Origin: Sulfobacillus acidophilus
GTDB lineage: Bacteria > Bacillota > Sulfobacillia > Sulfobacillales > Sulfobacillaceae
NCBI GenBank assembly: GCA_003023745.1
Contig: PXYV01000026.1
Location: forward strand, 1 to 44,714
Length of the DNA stretch: 44,714 bases
Direction of reading: 5' to 3'
In this document: positions 25,928-35,447 of the stretch, one piece after another
Numbering within the stretch: the stretch's first letter is position 1
How the letters are laid out: every line of letters begins with the position of its first letter
Notes under the pieces: model-generated
Told to the model about the DNA's origin: nothing
Seen by the model: only the letters and a program-made list of their open reading frames with translations
Databases searched by the model: none
Translations under genes and position numbers: made by a program

Positions 25928-26812
25928 ATGTCTAAGAGCGATAACCCCGACATTCAGGCCTATTTGCGATACTTAGACACGGTCAACGAGGTGTCGCAGC
26001 ATACACTTAAGGCGTATGAAAGCGATCTGATGCAATTCGCCCAATTCGCCGGGTCTCTTCTGGATGTCGACGTGAAGACCGTGCGCCGTTATCTGGCCAA
26101 GCTTGGCGCGCAAGGCATTGCGCCTCGCAGCGTTGCCCGCAAACTGTCTGTCATTCGCAGTTTTTACCGCTATTTAGAACGCGAAAAGCGGATTGCGAGC
26201 AACCCTGCCAAGCGCGTGTTGGCTCCGCGGTTCCGGCGCAGTTTGCCGCGAGTTCTGACCATTGCCGAGATGTCGCGTTTTATTGAGGCGGCGATGCAGG
26301 AGCAAGGGCCTTTAGGTCTTAGGAACTGGGCCTTGATCGAACTGATGTACGGTGGGGGATTGCGCAGTCAGGAAGCGGTTGACCTCAATGTGCGCGATAT
26401 TGATCGGCAAAATGGGCTGGTGCACGCCTGGGGAAAGGGCAAAAAAGAGCGCATCGTGCCCATTGGGCGGTATGCCAGCACGGCATTGCAAGAATATGTC
26501 GAGCGTGGTCGCCCCCAATTGGCATCGCCGCGGCAATCAGCCTTGTTCGTTAATGCGCGCGGCGGCCGCTTGACGACCCGCAGTGTGCGCCGCATTGTCA
26601 AAGCGACGCTGGTTAAAAGCGCGATTCAACGCAACATTAGTCCCCACTGGCTGCGTCATTCGTATGCCACCCACATGTTGATGGGAGGCGCTGACCTTCG
26701 CGTGCTACAGGAGCTTTTGGGCCATGAGAGTCTGAGCACGACGCAGCTCTATACGTACGTGTCGCAAGAGCAATTGGGACGCATCTATGAGAAAACGCAT
26801 CCGAGGGCGTAG
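25928..26812 (+). CDS. xerC: Tyrosine recombinase XerC/CodV
   Basis: XerC-type recombinase resolving chromosome dimers at dif, working with XerD. The 294 residues have the N-terminal SAM-like domain ([23 protein letters not shown]) and the catalytic domain with Arg in [12 protein letters not shown], Lys in [11 protein letters not shown], the [12 protein letters not shown] box (His and Arg), His in [17 protein letters not shown] and the nucleophile Tyr there. ATG 25928 lacks a strong ribosome-binding site. The position between topA and hslV matches codV in B. subtilis, although trmFO is missing in between. A 64-codon frame (25741-25935) overlaps the start and is probably spurious. Confidence 0.95.
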   Translation: MSKSDNPDIQAYLRYLDTVNEVSQHTLKAYESDLMQFAQFAGSLLDVDVKTVRRYLAKLGAQGIAPRSVARKLSVIRSFYRYLEREKRIASNPAKRVLAPRFRRSLPRVLTIAEMSRFIEAAMQEQGPLGLRNWALIELMYGGGLRSQEAVDLNVRDIDRQNGLVHAWGKGKKERIVPIGRYASTALQEYVERGRPQLASPRQSALFVNARGGRLTTRSVRRIVKATLVKSAIQRNISPHWLRHSYATHMLMGGADLRVLQELLGHESLSTTQLYTYVSQEQLGRIYEKTHPRA

Positions 26813-26835
26813 AATGTAAAAGGGGGGGGATGGTC

Positions 26836-27378
26836 GTGAGTGAATTTCATGGCACAACAATTCTAGGTGTGGTGCGGGACGGACGCGCGGCCATCGGCGG
26901 CGATGGCCAAGTGACGTTTGGCGAGCATACCATCATGAAGCACACGGCAAAAAAGGTGCGCCGCTTGTACCATGGGCAAATCTTGGCCGGTTTTGCAGGC
27001 GCGGTCGCTGATGCGCTCACGCTGTTTGAGCGTTTTGAGGGAAAACTGGAAGAAAGCCATGGCAACATGCCGCGGGCGGCGGTGGCGCTTAGCCGAGAAT
27101 GGCGTACCGACCGCATGCTGGGGAAATTAGAGGCACTGTTGCTAGTGGCGGACCGCGACAATTTGTTCTTGCTGTCGGGGACCGGTGAAGTGATTGAACC
27201 AGATGACGGCATTGCCGCGGTAGGTTCAGGGGGGAGTTATGCCTTGGCTGCGGCGCGAGCATTGGTTTCGGTCGATAGCGGACTGTCGGATGTGGAGTTG
27301 GTCCGGCGATCGCTGGAAATTGCAGCCGACATTTGCATTTATACCAACCATCATCTCACCATCGAGTCGTTGAACTAG
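26836..27378 (+). CDS. hslV: ATP-dependent protease subunit HslV (ClpQ/CodW)
   Basis: HslV is the proteasome-like peptidase of the HslUV complex. The N-terminal nucleophile Thr lies in HGTTILGV, followed by [25 protein letters not shown] and [29 protein letters not shown] and [14 protein letters not shown] are also present. From GTG 26836 the length is 180 residues. Start options are ATG 26830 and GTG 26836; the run of G at 26822-26829 touches ATG 26830, so the GTG is better spaced. Either way several residues precede the catalytic Thr and must be removed, unlike the Met-Thr start in E. coli. It is followed by hslU after 31 bases. Confidence 0.95.
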   Translation: MSEFHGTTILGVVRDGRAAIGGDGQVTFGEHTIMKHTAKKVRRLYHGQILAGFAGAVADALTLFERFEGKLEESHGNMPRAAVALSREWRTDRMLGKLEALLLVADRDNLFLLSGTGEVIEPDDGIAAVGSGGSYALAAARALVSVDSGLSDVELVRRSLEIAADICIYTNHHLTIESLN

Positions 27379-27409
27379 ACGACCAGCACAAGCCAGAGGA
27401 GGACCGTGC

Positions 27410-28825
27410 ATGGATGATGCCTTATTAACCCCGTTGACCCCGGCGCGCATTGTCGAGGAATTGGACAAATATATTGTCGGCCAAAAGGAGGCTAAACGCG
27501 CTGTCGCGATTGCGCTGCGGCACCGTTGGCGTCGCAGTCGGTTAGACCCGGAGTTGCAAGAGGAGATTACGCCGAAGAACATTCTGATGATTGGACCTAC
27601 GGGAGTGGGGAAGACCGAGGTCGCCCGACGATTGTCGCGGCTGCTCAGAGTTCCTTTTGTCAAGGTGGAGGCCACCAAATTTACGGAAGTGGGGTACGTG
27701 GGGCGGGACGTTGACGCCATGGTTCGTGATTTGGTGGAAACATCTATTCGCATGGTGAAGGAAGAGCGTAGTCAGCAAGTGAAGGAGCGTGCGGAACGCA
27801 TGGCGGAAGACCGCATCGTCGAGGCGATGGCTCCTTATCCCGAGGATCCTGGCCAGGCCAACCGCAACCCCTTTGAAATGTTCTTCGGGGGCAGCTCCAA
27901 TCCTTCCTCGTCGCATCAGTTAGATTCCGAGGAGCGGCGACGGATTGATGAGGAACGCCGCAGAATCCGTGAAAAATTGCGGATGAAGGCGATGGAGCAC
28001 GAGGTGATTGAGGTGGAGGTGGAGGATCAGGGACCCGCCTTTCCGATGATGGGGAACGCGCCAGGCATGGAAAATCAGATGAATTTGGGGGAGATGTTCC
28101 AGGGGCTGTTACCCAAGCGCACCAAACGCCGCAAGATGACGGTTGCGGAAGCGCGCAAAGTGCTGACGCAGGAAGAAGCAGACAAGCTCATTGATCCCGA
28201 TGCGGTGACGGCAGATGCAGTGTGGCGGGCGGAACAGCAGGGTATCATCTTTATCGACGAATTTGACAAAATAGCGGGCGGCCAAGAGGGCAGCCGGGGT
28301 CCGGACGTCTCGCGCGAGGGGGTCCAACGCGATATTTTGCCAATCGTTGAAGGATCGACGGTACAAACCAAGCATGGGCCGGTGAAGACGGATCATGTGC
28401 TCTTTATCGCGGCCGGGGCCTTTCACGTGTCCAAGCCCAGCGATTTAATTCCTGAGTTGCAAGGACGCTTTCCCATTCGGGTCGAGTTTGATGCATTGAC
28501 AGAAGACGATTTTTATCGAATTTTGACGGAGCCCAAGCATTCGTTGATCTTTCAGTATCAGGCGCTCTTGGGCGCCGAAGGTGTCACCGTGCAGTTTGAT
28601 GAAAGTGCGTTGCGGCGTATGGCACGCTATGCCTTCCAAGTAAACCGCGACAGCGAGAATATTGGGGCCCGTCGACTGCATACGATTTTGGAAAAAGTCT
28701 TGGAAGAACTAAGTTTTAGCGCGTCAGACCTCACAGGTCAAACCATTACCATTACCGATCATTATGTGGATGAGCGCCTTGAGCGGATTGCGGAGAACAT
28801 TGACATCAATAGATACATACTCTGA
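27410..28825 (+). CDS. hslU: ATP-dependent protease ATPase subunit HslU (ClpY)
   Basis: HslU is the AAA+ unfoldase that feeds substrates to HslV. The 471 residues show [34 protein letters not shown], Walker [10 protein letters not shown], the pore loop GYVGRDV, an intermediate domain (about residues 110-245), Walker [12 protein letters not shown], and [12 protein letters not shown]. The C-terminus ends in [10 protein letters not shown], the tail that inserts into HslV. ATG 27410 has AGAGGAGGACC upstream. It is co-transcribed with hslV. Confidence 0.97.
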   Translation: MDDALLTPLTPARIVEELDKYIVGQKEAKRAVAIALRHRWRRSRLDPELQEEITPKNILMIGPTGVGKTEVARRLSRLLRVPFVKVEATKFTEVGYVGRDVDAMVRDLVETSIRMVKEERSQQVKERAERMAEDRIVEAMAPYPEDPGQANRNPFEMFFGGSSNPSSSHQLDSEERRRIDEERRRIREKLRMKAMEHEVIEVEVEDQGPAFPMMGNAPGMENQMNLGEMFQGLLPKRTKRRKMTVAEARKVLTQEEADKLIDPDAVTADAVWRAEQQGIIFIDEFDKIAGGQEGSRGPDVSREGVQRDILPIVEGSTVQTKHGPVKTDHVLFIAAGAFHVSKPSDLIPELQGRFPIRVEFDALTEDDFYRILTEPKHSLIFQYQALLGAEGVTVQFDESALRRMARYAFQVNRDSENIGARRLHTILEKVLEELSFSASDLTGQTITITDHYVDERLERIAENIDINRYIL

Positions 28826-28861
28826 ATTTTTGTGTTAGTTATCACATTTTGTCCGCGACCG

Positions 28862-28870
28862 TGATATAAT
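28862..28870 (+). promoter_or_regulatory. Extended -10 promoter of codY
   Basis: TG (28862-28863), one base, then TATAAT (28865-28870): an extended -10 element. The -35 region (TCACAT) is poor. It lies 50 bases before the codY start, so codY can be expressed apart from hslVU. Confidence 0.65.
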
Positions 28871-28919
28871 CTTGGTGTGAAAATTCCTGAGGTTATGTCG
28901 AAAAGAGGGGGATCGAGTC

Positions 28920-29702
28920 GTGGAGAAGCTTCTCGATAGGTCGCGGCGTATCAACCGCTTGCTGCAGCGGTCAGCCGGGCATCCGGTCAATTTTGAGGAA
29001 ATGGCTCGGCTGCTGAGTGAGCTAATTCAAGCCAACGTCTACGTGGTCAGTCGACGAGGCAAAATTTTGGGCTACGCCTTGCTGGACGGGTTTGAATGCA
29101 ATGTCATGATTGAAGAGGTATTGAAACCCGAGATCTTTCCGCAGAGCTACAATCAAGGCTTGTTAAAGGTGGACGAGACGCATCCCAATGTGTCGCAAGA
29201 AAAGCGCCAGTGTGTCTTCTTTCACGATAAGCCGTGCCTGTATGAGAATAAGATCACCACAGTGGTTCCGGTTAACGGGGGTGGAGATCGATTAGGCACG
29301 CTCGTCATTTCCCGGTTTGGTCGGGAGTTTGACGATGAAGATTTGATCTTGGCCGAGTATGGGGCAACGGTCGTGGCCATGGAAATTTTGCGATCGAAGT
29401 CAGATGAGCTGGAAATGGAAGCGCGTAAAAAGGCGGCTGTCAAGGTCGCCATCGACACGCTCTCGTATTCCGAACTGGAAGCAGTCCAGCATATTTTTGA
29501 CGAGTTGGGCGGACCGGAAGGATTGTTGGTGGCGTCTAAGATCGCGGATCGAGTCGGAATTACCCGTTCGGTCATTGTGAATGCATTGCGCAAATTCGAG
29601 TCGGCCGGCGTGATTGAATCGCGGTCGCTAGGCATGAAGGGCACCCACATCCGTGTGCTCAATGACCGCCTGTTGGACGAACTAAAGAAGCTGCAGCGTT
29701 AG
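28920..29702 (+). CDS. codY: GTP- and branched-chain-amino-acid-sensing repressor CodY
   Basis: CodY is the global regulator of Gram-positive starvation and stationary-phase genes. It senses GTP and isoleucine/valine through an N-terminal GAF domain and binds DNA through a C-terminal winged helix. The 260 residues match the usual 259. The GAF part includes [25 protein letters not shown]. The DNA-binding part is [44 protein letters not shown], near-invariant in the family. The GTG start at 28920 has AGAGGGGG upstream. It closes the conserved topA-codY block. Confidence 0.98.
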   Translation: MEKLLDRSRRINRLLQRSAGHPVNFEEMARLLSELIQANVYVVSRRGKILGYALLDGFECNVMIEEVLKPEIFPQSYNQGLLKVDETHPNVSQEKRQCVFFHDKPCLYENKITTVVPVNGGGDRLGTLVISRFGREFDDEDLILAEYGATVVAMEILRSKSDELEMEARKKAAVKVAIDTLSYSELEAVQHIFDELGGPEGLLVASKIADRVGITRSVIVNALRKFESAGVIESRSLGMKGTHIRVLNDRLLDELKKLQR

Positions 29703-29721
29703 TGCAGGCTGATTTCAATCT

Positions 29722-29750
29722 CAAGGCTGCCCTTGACCGGGTGGCCTTTG
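29722..29750 (+). terminator. Possible terminator after codY
   Basis: CAAGGC-tg-CCC and GGG-tg-GCCTTTG form a two-part stem around the loop TTGACC, 20 bases after the stop. It has a poor T-run. The rest of 29751-30000 holds no gene; TACAAT at 29883-29888 is a possible -10 box for the MFS gene without a good -35. Confidence 0.5.
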
Positions 29751-30000
29751 TCTGGGTTAGACCAAGACCACGCATCAGCGTCGCTCAAAGCGGCTGGGCA
29801 TTTCGTGCAGCATCGTCGGCTTTGGAGCCAAAAGACTCGATGCCGGCATAAACGGTCCGCGGCCGGAGGGCATTACAGGCGGTACAATAGGATATAGCGT
29901 AGAAAGTCGGTCGCGCGGTTTCCCCGGCCATCGGGTTCCCAATACTCGGGTCGAGATGGTCCATGGGCGCGTGTGCCAAAGAGGTGGAAGCGATGAGGGT

Positions 30001-31287
30001 ATGAGCGATTCCTGGTCACCGTATTCGCGTCGCGGCTGGGCTTCATTGGGGCGTGTGGCGCAACAACTGATTATGGCCCGTTTCTTGCGCTCTGTGGCCC
30101 AAGGGGCGCTTGCGGTGGATTTTACGCTGTACTTGAAGGTGCGGGGCTGGAGTGCCTCTGAAGTTGGACTTTTACTCATGGCAGGAGGGCTATCGGGAGC
30201 TGGCTTGAGTCTTTTGGTCGGGGTCATCAGCGACCGCGTCGGTCGCCGCGTGTTTTTATTAATCTACGAAGTCGGCCTGATTATCGGTACAGGCCTCATT
30301 GTTTTCGACCCACGGGTCTGGATTTTAGTGCTGGCGGCGGCCTTGTTTGGGTTTGGGCGCGGGGCCAACGGCTCGTCCGGTCCATTCGCCCCGGCCGAAC
30401 AAGCGTGGCTGGCGCAGTCGATTCCGGCGAAGCGCCGTGGCAATACCTTCAGTTTTAATGCTGGCCTCCAATTTTGGGGCATGGGGATCGGGTCGCTGTT
30501 GGCGGCGATCTTACCGCATATGCTTCCGGGAGTGCGCGGAGCGCAGGCGTATTTACCGCTATTTTGGCTCAATCTGTTGATGGCGATCGTCAACCTGATC
30601 CAGATTGCCAGTCTGAAGGAGACTAAACCTGCTGCCCAGGCACCAACCACGCCGCCACAAGCGGCCCCCGACGCATCGCGGGGCCGGGAACCAACGGTAG
30701 TGCAGCGGGAGAATCGTGCGTTAACGCTTTTAGTGGTCGTCAATATGGTTAATTCGCTGGGAGTGGGCCTGGTAGCACCCTTGTTACCCTATTGGTTTAA
30801 CTTGAAGTTTGGCGTGGGTCCCACGGAAATTGGCCCAGTGTATGCGCTGACGTTTTTCCTCACAGGTGTGTCGTCTCTAATCGTGGGACGGGTTTCGGAA
30901 AAAGTTGGACTCATTCGTTCCATTGTCGTTCCGCGCCTGTTAGGAGTGGTTTTGCTGGTCGCGATTCCCTTCATGCCGGCGTTTTTCTGGGCCGCCATTT
31001 TGTACGTGGTGCGCTCCATGGTCAATCGTAGCTCGATGGGCGCGCGCCAAGCGTTTAGCATGGGATTAGTGCGCGATCAGCGGCGTGGGCTAGCGAGCAG
31101 CTTGAACGCCGTGTCCTGGGGATTGGCCGCCTCCATCGGTCCGGCGGTGGGCGGATGGATTATCGGCATGGGGTCGCTGGCTCTCCCCTTTATTGCCGCC
31201 GCCTGCTTGCAACTGGGATACGTGGTACTATTCCCCACGGTCATGGGCCGATATGACACCAGTCGTCCGGCGGCCGACCGTGCCTAA
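30001..31287 (+). CDS. Major facilitator superfamily transporter
   Basis: A 428-residue integral membrane protein with about 12 membrane helices. The signature loop between helices 2 and 3 is GVISDRVGRRVFLL, repeated in the second half as GRVSEKVGLIRS, typical of MFS drug or metabolite exporters. The hydrophilic centre (about residues 205-240, rich in Pro and Ala) is the cytoplasmic loop between halves. ATG 30001 is chosen over the frame from 29956 because the latter has no family character. It is followed convergently by the metallo-hydrolase gene. The substrate is unknown. Confidence 0.88.
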   Translation: MSDSWSPYSRRGWASLGRVAQQLIMARFLRSVAQGALAVDFTLYLKVRGWSASEVGLLLMAGGLSGAGLSLLVGVISDRVGRRVFLLIYEVGLIIGTGLIVFDPRVWILVLAAALFGFGRGANGSSGPFAPAEQAWLAQSIPAKRRGNTFSFNAGLQFWGMGIGSLLAAILPHMLPGVRGAQAYLPLFWLNLLMAIVNLIQIASLKETKPAAQAPTTPPQAAPDASRGREPTVVQRENRALTLLVVVNMVNSLGVGLVAPLLPYWFNLKFGVGPTEIGPVYALTFFLTGVSSLIVGRVSEKVGLIRSIVVPRLLGVVLLVAIPFMPAFFWAAILYVVRSMVNRSSMGARQAFSMGLVRDQRRGLASSLNAVSWGLAASIGPAVGGWIIGMGSLALPFIAAACLQLGYVVLFPTVMGRYDTSRPAADRA

Positions 31288-31363
31288 TCATCATCTTCGT
31301 CGGGTCTGCAATTATGAAGAAACGCGGCTTAGCAAACGAAGCCCGGTCCCAGTGAACACTGCG

Positions 31364-32119
31364 CTAAACATATTCGTAGGGGGACAGCCTCCAGCCTTCT
31401 TGCACGGCTTGGTCGGGATCGTGGCTGAAGAAGGGTCGCGCTCCGTCCTGCACCATTTCTAACAGGCGTTTGAGCGACTTGCGGGCGAGGTCGGGGTCCT
31501 GGGCGGCGCCCAGACAATCCGTGGAAAAGTGGGCGCGGGTATACACAGCGTCCGATGTGATTAAGACGGCACGGTCAGATAGCTCGAGCAAGAGTGACTG
31601 ATGGCCTAGCGTATGGCCGGGCGTGAAAATTAACGTGACCTTAGGCTCAAGATCGGTATCGCCGTGAAGAAGTGTTAATCGGGCAGGATCGGCAGGACGA
31701 TAGGCGAGATCGGGATACGCCTGGCGATCGCTGGCGGCCGCTTCGTACTCCGCGCTTTGCATGGCGATATGGTTGGAGATAAAGGCCTCATTGCCTCCGG
31801 CATGATCAAAGTGGCAGTGCGAGTTGACCACTAAGTCAATGTCTTTGGGCACCAAGCCCAATTTTTGCAGTTGAGCGGAAATGTGATCGTCCGGGGTAAG
31901 CTCCGGACTGAGATAGGGGATGGTATCGTCTCCCAAAAGCCCGGCCGGGTCAACTCGACATTGGTGCGAACAGCCGGTATCGAATAAAATCTGGCTATGT
32001 GCCGTGCGGATCAGATAGCTGTACACCGGAATGCGCAAGCGCCGACCGGGCGCGGCGTCTGGAGACAAAACCGACCAGTCTGAATCGAAAAATCCCACCG
32101 GAATAATCGTTAAGGTCAT
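31364..32119 (-). CDS. Metallo-beta-lactamase-fold hydrolase, AHL-lactonase-like
   Basis: A 251-residue MBL-fold hydrolase. The dinuclear metal motif is HCHFDH (residues 101-106) after LVVNS, with a later His in FTPGHTLGHQSLLL, an Asp in LITSDAV and a C-terminal His in FFSHDPDQ. The N-terminal PVYSYLIRTAHSQILFDTGC and the segment around the metal site resemble N-acyl-homoserine-lactone lactonases of the AiiA/AttM type. Gram-positives do not make AHL signals, so it may degrade others' signals or act on different lactones. The start, ATG 32119, has AAGGAGGG upstream. The gene is divergent from the deacetylase gene. Confidence 0.87.
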   Translation of the reverse strand: MTLTIIPVGFFDSDWSVLSPDAAPGRRLRIPVYSYLIRTAHSQILFDTGCSHQCRVDPAGLLGDDTIPYLSPELTPDDHISAQLQKLGLVPKDIDLVVNSHCHFDHAGGNEAFISNHIAMQSAEYEAAASDRQAYPDLAYRPADPARLTLLHGDTDLEPKVTLIFTPGHTLGHQSLLLELSDRAVLITSDAVYTRAHFSTDCLGAAQDPDLARKSLKRLLEMVQDGARPFFSHDPDQAVQEGWRLSPYEYV

Positions 32120-32233
32120 GGCATTACCCTCCTTGCGAAAGGATTCGTGGTTCTATGGCATTTTTCCTGCGTGTATCAAATGGGTGTAATTGGCGCATGC
32201 TTGGCGTGACGACACATTACGAGGAGAATCTGG

Positions 32234-32950
32234 ATGCGCTGGTTCGCCTTTTTTGCAGCGACGCTGTTTTCATGGTTTCCCCTGCCGCACCGAGCCGTGG
32301 TTACCCGCACGGCACCGGTCATCAAACAGGTCTTGACGACGCACAAGGTGGTAGCTTTGACATTTGATGATGGCCCGACCCGCACCTGGACTCCGAAGAT
32401 TTTGCATGTCTTAACGGCAGATCACGTGCGCGCCACCTTTTTCGTCATCGGCTCTCACGCGACGCAACGGCCGGAGATCTTGCAGCAGGAACTAGAGGCG
32501 AAGATGGAAATTGGAAGCCACGGATTTGCCCACAAAATCTTGCGTCACCAAGACGTAAAAACCGTTCGTGAAGAGATTTTGCAAAACGAGGCGCTATTGA
32601 CATCGCTTGGCGTACCCAAGCCCACGCTCTACCGACTGCCCGCAGGATCGTCGGACTCGACCGCCTTAAGAGCATTGGGCGAGATGGGATACCGGGTGAT
32701 TGGGTGGTCAATTGATACGCGCGACTGGCGTCATCGTTACAGCGCCGAGCAGATGGCACAGATTGTGGAAAAAAAAGTAAGTCCCGGGGCCATTATCATT
32801 TTCCACGATGGGCCTAACTCATCGCAAATGACGGTAAACGCGGTAAAGCGGGTCATTCCGGCCCTCCAAGCGCAGGGCTATCGGTTTGACACGGTCTCTG
32901 CCCTGTTGTCCTTAGACGCGGCCCGTCCGCACCGACAGGCTAAGAATTAG
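32234..32950 (+). CDS. Secreted polysaccharide deacetylase (NodB/CE4)
   Basis: A 238-residue NodB-homology deacetylase, exported via an N-terminal hydrophobic segment (about residues 3-17). All five CE4 motifs are visible: TFDDGP (43-48, catalytic base Asp45 and metal Asp46), SHGFAHKIL with metal His96 and His100, RLPAG (134-138), the DTRDW segment, and IIIFHDG with the last His. Likely substrates are peptidoglycan or chitin-like N-acetyl groups. ATG 32234 follows ACGAGGAG. It is followed by a GH18 gene in the same direction after 32 bases, probably one transcript. Confidence 0.93.
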   Translation: MRWFAFFAATLFSWFPLPHRAVVTRTAPVIKQVLTTHKVVALTFDDGPTRTWTPKILHVLTADHVRATFFVIGSHATQRPEILQQELEAKMEIGSHGFAHKILRHQDVKTVREEILQNEALLTSLGVPKPTLYRLPAGSSDSTALRALGEMGYRVIGWSIDTRDWRHRYSAEQMAQIVEKKVSPGAIIIFHDGPNSSQMTVNAVKRVIPALQAQGYRFDTVSALLSLDAARPHRQAKN

Positions 32951-32982
32951 CGAGCGATTACTAAAAAAATGAGGTGAACACG

Positions 32983-33981
32983 ATGGCATGGGCCGGACGC
33001 GCGGCTATTTTGGCTGGACTAGCAGGTGGCTTAATAGGGATTGCCCCGGTGGGGTCCGTCGACGAGGCACAAGCAGCGGGACCGCCCTTGCAAGTGGTAG
33101 GCTTTTGGGCCAGCGATGCCACCGCCGGCTTAAACGGGCTCTATAAATATCCACGGGCGATTACCTGGTTTACGCCATTATGGTACTCCGCCGATGCTGC
33201 GGGCGGGTTGATCAATCGGGTCGACCTCAGCATCTTGAAAAAGGTGCGGGCGGCGCATATTCCCATTACTCCCTCGGTCAATGACGAAACCGGCCGCCAG
33301 GCCTTTTTTGATTCACCTCGTACCATGCTGGATACAGCCCGCAATATTGCCGACATGGTTAAACAGGAGCACTTTCAAGGGGTCAATATTGATTTTGAGC
33401 CGCCGCAGAATCGACTCTCACCGCAATTGACGGCCTTTACCGTGGATTTGCGTGACTTTTTGCCCAAGGGTTCAGTGATTACCATGTCGGTGGTTCCAAA
33501 TTCTGGGGGTGCCTATGACTGGTCGAAACTAATTCCCGAAGTGAATCAGTTCGTGTTGATGACGTATGATGAGCACGATGACGGATCATACGCGGGACCA
33601 GTGGCCGCGACTCCGTGGGTGCAAAACCTGCTGGCGCGTACGCTTAAGTTTGTCCCCGCCAACAAGATCGATTTAGGGGTGGCGGTATACGGTTACATTT
33701 GGCCCAAAGGGAGTACAGTGGCAAAAACGGTGCCGTATAATGCGGTATCGTCGGCCATGCGCACGCACGCCAAATGGGACACGAGGGACCAGGAAACATA
33801 TGCAGTGTTCAGCACCATCACGGGTCCGAAAATAGCGTGGTGGGAATCGCTCGAAGGCATGAACCAAAAGATTCATCTTGCGCAGGAAAACCACTTGGCA
33901 GGAGTGGCGCTTTGGCATTTAGGATACGCCAATGATTCGGTGTACCAAATGCTCTTGCATCAAATTGGAACCCAGCCTTGA
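32983..33981 (+). CDS. Secreted GH18-family glycosidase (SleL/YaaH catalytic-domain-like)
   Basis: A 332-residue glycoside hydrolase family 18 protein with a signal peptide (about residues 1-33, ending AQAAG). The active-site strand is FQGVNIDFEPP with catalytic Glu139 and Asp137. The C-terminal part has IAWWESLEGMNQKIHLAQENHLAGVALWHLGYAND, as in spore cortex-lytic N-acetylglucosaminidases. No LysM domains are present, unlike SleL/YaaH. ATG 32983 follows GAGGTG (32971-32976). Together with the deacetylase and the gerA operon this fits wall or spore cortex remodelling, although chitinase activity on other substrates is possible. Confidence 0.9.
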   Translation: MAWAGRAAILAGLAGGLIGIAPVGSVDEAQAAGPPLQVVGFWASDATAGLNGLYKYPRAITWFTPLWYSADAAGGLINRVDLSILKKVRAAHIPITPSVNDETGRQAFFDSPRTMLDTARNIADMVKQEHFQGVNIDFEPPQNRLSPQLTAFTVDLRDFLPKGSVITMSVVPNSGGAYDWSKLIPEVNQFVLMTYDEHDDGSYAGPVAATPWVQNLLARTLKFVPANKIDLGVAVYGYIWPKGSTVAKTVPYNAVSSAMRTHAKWDTRDQETYAVFSTITGPKIAWWESLEGMNQKIHLAQENHLAGVALWHLGYANDSVYQMLLHQIGTQP

Positions 33982-34192
33982 CGCGCCTTTAATGCGATGA
34001 TCGACGATGGCCACTTCCTCCGAAGCCGTTGTATTCCGCGTCTAATTCTTAATTTTGGTGACAGAACAGTGTGAATTGCTGGCAAGACCGTCTATACTAG
34101 CAGTAACCTGATAACATTCAGGAGGATTGCGAGCTAAGCCTTGCTGATTGGTGGTCCCGCAGATGGAGCCTCGAGCCAAAGGAGGGAACCGC

Positions 34193-34423
34193 ATGTTTTG
34201 GGCGTGGGCGGCGGTGCTGCAAGTATTGGTGGTCGGTCTGATGGGTGCAGCGGTTAGCTTGATTGTGATGCGGCATGACGACACCGTTTCGACCAAAATT
34301 CGGCGCTTTCCCTCTCGCTTGCGGCGCTGGCTGCGGCGTCGTAGTGCGACCAAGGGAGAGCGGCGGCAGGGTTCGGCCTCCTCCCGTGTGGCCCGGGGTC
34401 GGGGCCCCCAATCGAGCGCTTAG
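34193..34423 (+). CDS. Small single-pass membrane protein, hypothetical
   Basis: A 76-residue protein of unknown family. An N-terminal membrane helix (about residues 3-25: AWAAVLQVLVVGLMGAAVSL) is followed by a strongly basic cytoplasmic tail rich in Arg, Lys, Ser and Gly. ATG 34193 has a good GGAGGGAACC site upstream; the frame extends further back without a better start. Coding is supported by this site and the membrane helix, but there is no family support. It ends just before the insertion-sequence remnant region. Confidence 0.6.
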   Translation: MFWAWAAVLQVLVVGLMGAAVSLIVMRHDDTVSTKIRRFPSRLRRWLRRRSATKGERRQGSASSRVARGRGPQSSA

Positions 34424-34782
34424 TTAGCCTGTCTGAGTCTTCCCTCCGATAAAGAAATCCGGGGAATCGTGTCCTGTTGGCTTGTTCAGATCCCGGTCGC
34501 TCCTGCATGCCCGCCTTACGCGCAATTCTCCGGCGTGGTCTGCCCCTCTCCCGGTCGCAGACAAACTGCTTTGACCCTTTCGGGTCTCTTGTAATGCTAA
34601 TGTTTCGCGTATTCTTCCGGAGCACGAGTCCGTCTATCGATGTGACGCTTCTGCTCATGCCCGAAGAGAACTTAAACATCGTCTCGTTCAACACCGGCGC
34701 CCGTTCAGATTTTGGCCCTCGCGGGCCAAGGAGCAGATATCCCCGAGATGAGCACCCGGAGTTTACCAAACGCGCCGCAAAG
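34424..34782. other. Intergenic region before the insertion-sequence remnant
   Basis: About 360 bases without a recognisable gene. Open frames on both strands (minus 34254-34769, plus 34477-34854) have no recognisable domains. A hairpin TTGGCCC (34711-34717) with GGGCCAAG lies shortly before the element end. Part of this may be older mobile-element debris. Confidence 0.45.
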
Positions 34783-34880
34783 CCTCGCGCTTTAGCGCGG
34801 GGGATATCAGACGCTCGCCGTCAAGCGAATCTTTGGTCTTTTCAACGGGAGTAGATAGGTCATTGTGATATACGATTGCC

Positions 34881-35130
34881 ATGGAACACAAATCCCATCA
34901 TAAGGTCGTCTACTCTTGCAAATACCAGGTGGTATGGGGTCCAAAGTATTGTCGCCGCGTACTCACGAGCGAAGTGGCGGAACGTCTCAAAGCCATTCTT
35001 CACGCAGTGGCGCAAGAGCGTCAGGCGAAAATCGTCGAACTGAAGGTCATGCCGGATGGCGTCCGCCTAAAGGTTGTCACCTGCGATGCCCGATGCGATA
35101 TCCGGCATGCCAAGGCGATGACCGTACTGG
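34881..35130 (+). pseudogene. tnpA: Degraded IS200/IS605 TnpA (Y1 transposase)
   Basis: The N-terminus has the TnpA pattern KVVYSCKYQVVWGPKYCRRVL and a following helix (AERLKAILHAVAQ). At the position of the HUH metal motif the protein has MPDGVRLKV instead of MPDHVHLLV: both histidines are lost. Downstream, DARCDIRHAKAM resembles the DPQFGIHRLVKAM-type segment, after which the sequence decays and no catalytic tyrosine segment is recognisable. The reading frame itself stays open to 35447. It encodes no active transposase. Confidence 0.82.
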
Positions 35131-35303
35131 CAAGGGGTGGGTCACATGGCCGAAAGAAAACTTCGAAGAAGCGTTGCACGGCCGAGACGTGCATCGCAGG
35201 ACCTGTTTCCGGGAATGTGAGTGCGATGGCACTGAGGCAAAAACCGAGCCAGAGTGTTGACGGTGGTGGTTTCGCGAAACCGGTGATATGCTATCCATAT
35301 GAG

Positions 35304-35447
35304 ATGATCAGGATTTGCCGCTATCGCCTCTATTTGACGCAAGAACAGGCAACGTTTCGCGACCGGCGTTCGTGGGTGGGTACGATTGTTGGCATTCGGC
35401 TTAGCCATCGCGACTCAGACCTATCCCACCCCAATGAAGGGCGTTAG
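35304..35447 (+). pseudogene. tnpB: N-terminal remnant of IS605 TnpB
   Basis: MIRICRYRLYLTQEQATF followed by a WVGTIVGIRLSHRDSD-like segment corresponds to the usual TnpB start (RYRLYPT, then WVWNxALAHRDS). The frame stops at 35447, and no RuvC or zinc-finger motifs follow. It is truncated, probably by decay. Confidence 0.7.

Larger units (their letters stand above)
34783..35447 (+). mobile_element. Decayed IS200/IS605-family element
   Basis: The left end is marked by a subterminal hairpin, CCTCGCGC (34783-34790), loop TTTA, GCGCGGGG (34795-34802), typical in shape for IS200/IS605 ends, which are recognised by TnpA as folded single strands. Inside lie a degraded tnpA and then the N-terminal codons of tnpB. 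The right part, including most of tnpB and the right end, cannot be followed past 35447. The element is immobile in itself. Confidence 0.75.

Noticed and set aside
25741..25935. A 64-codon frame between topA and xerC
   Set aside because: It begins in the terminator stem, overlaps the xerC start and resembles no family, including TrmFO.
28820..28885. A CodY box upstream of codY
   Set aside because: AATTTT and GAAAATT half-sites occur separately (near 28825 and 28878), but not as the 15-base palindrome.
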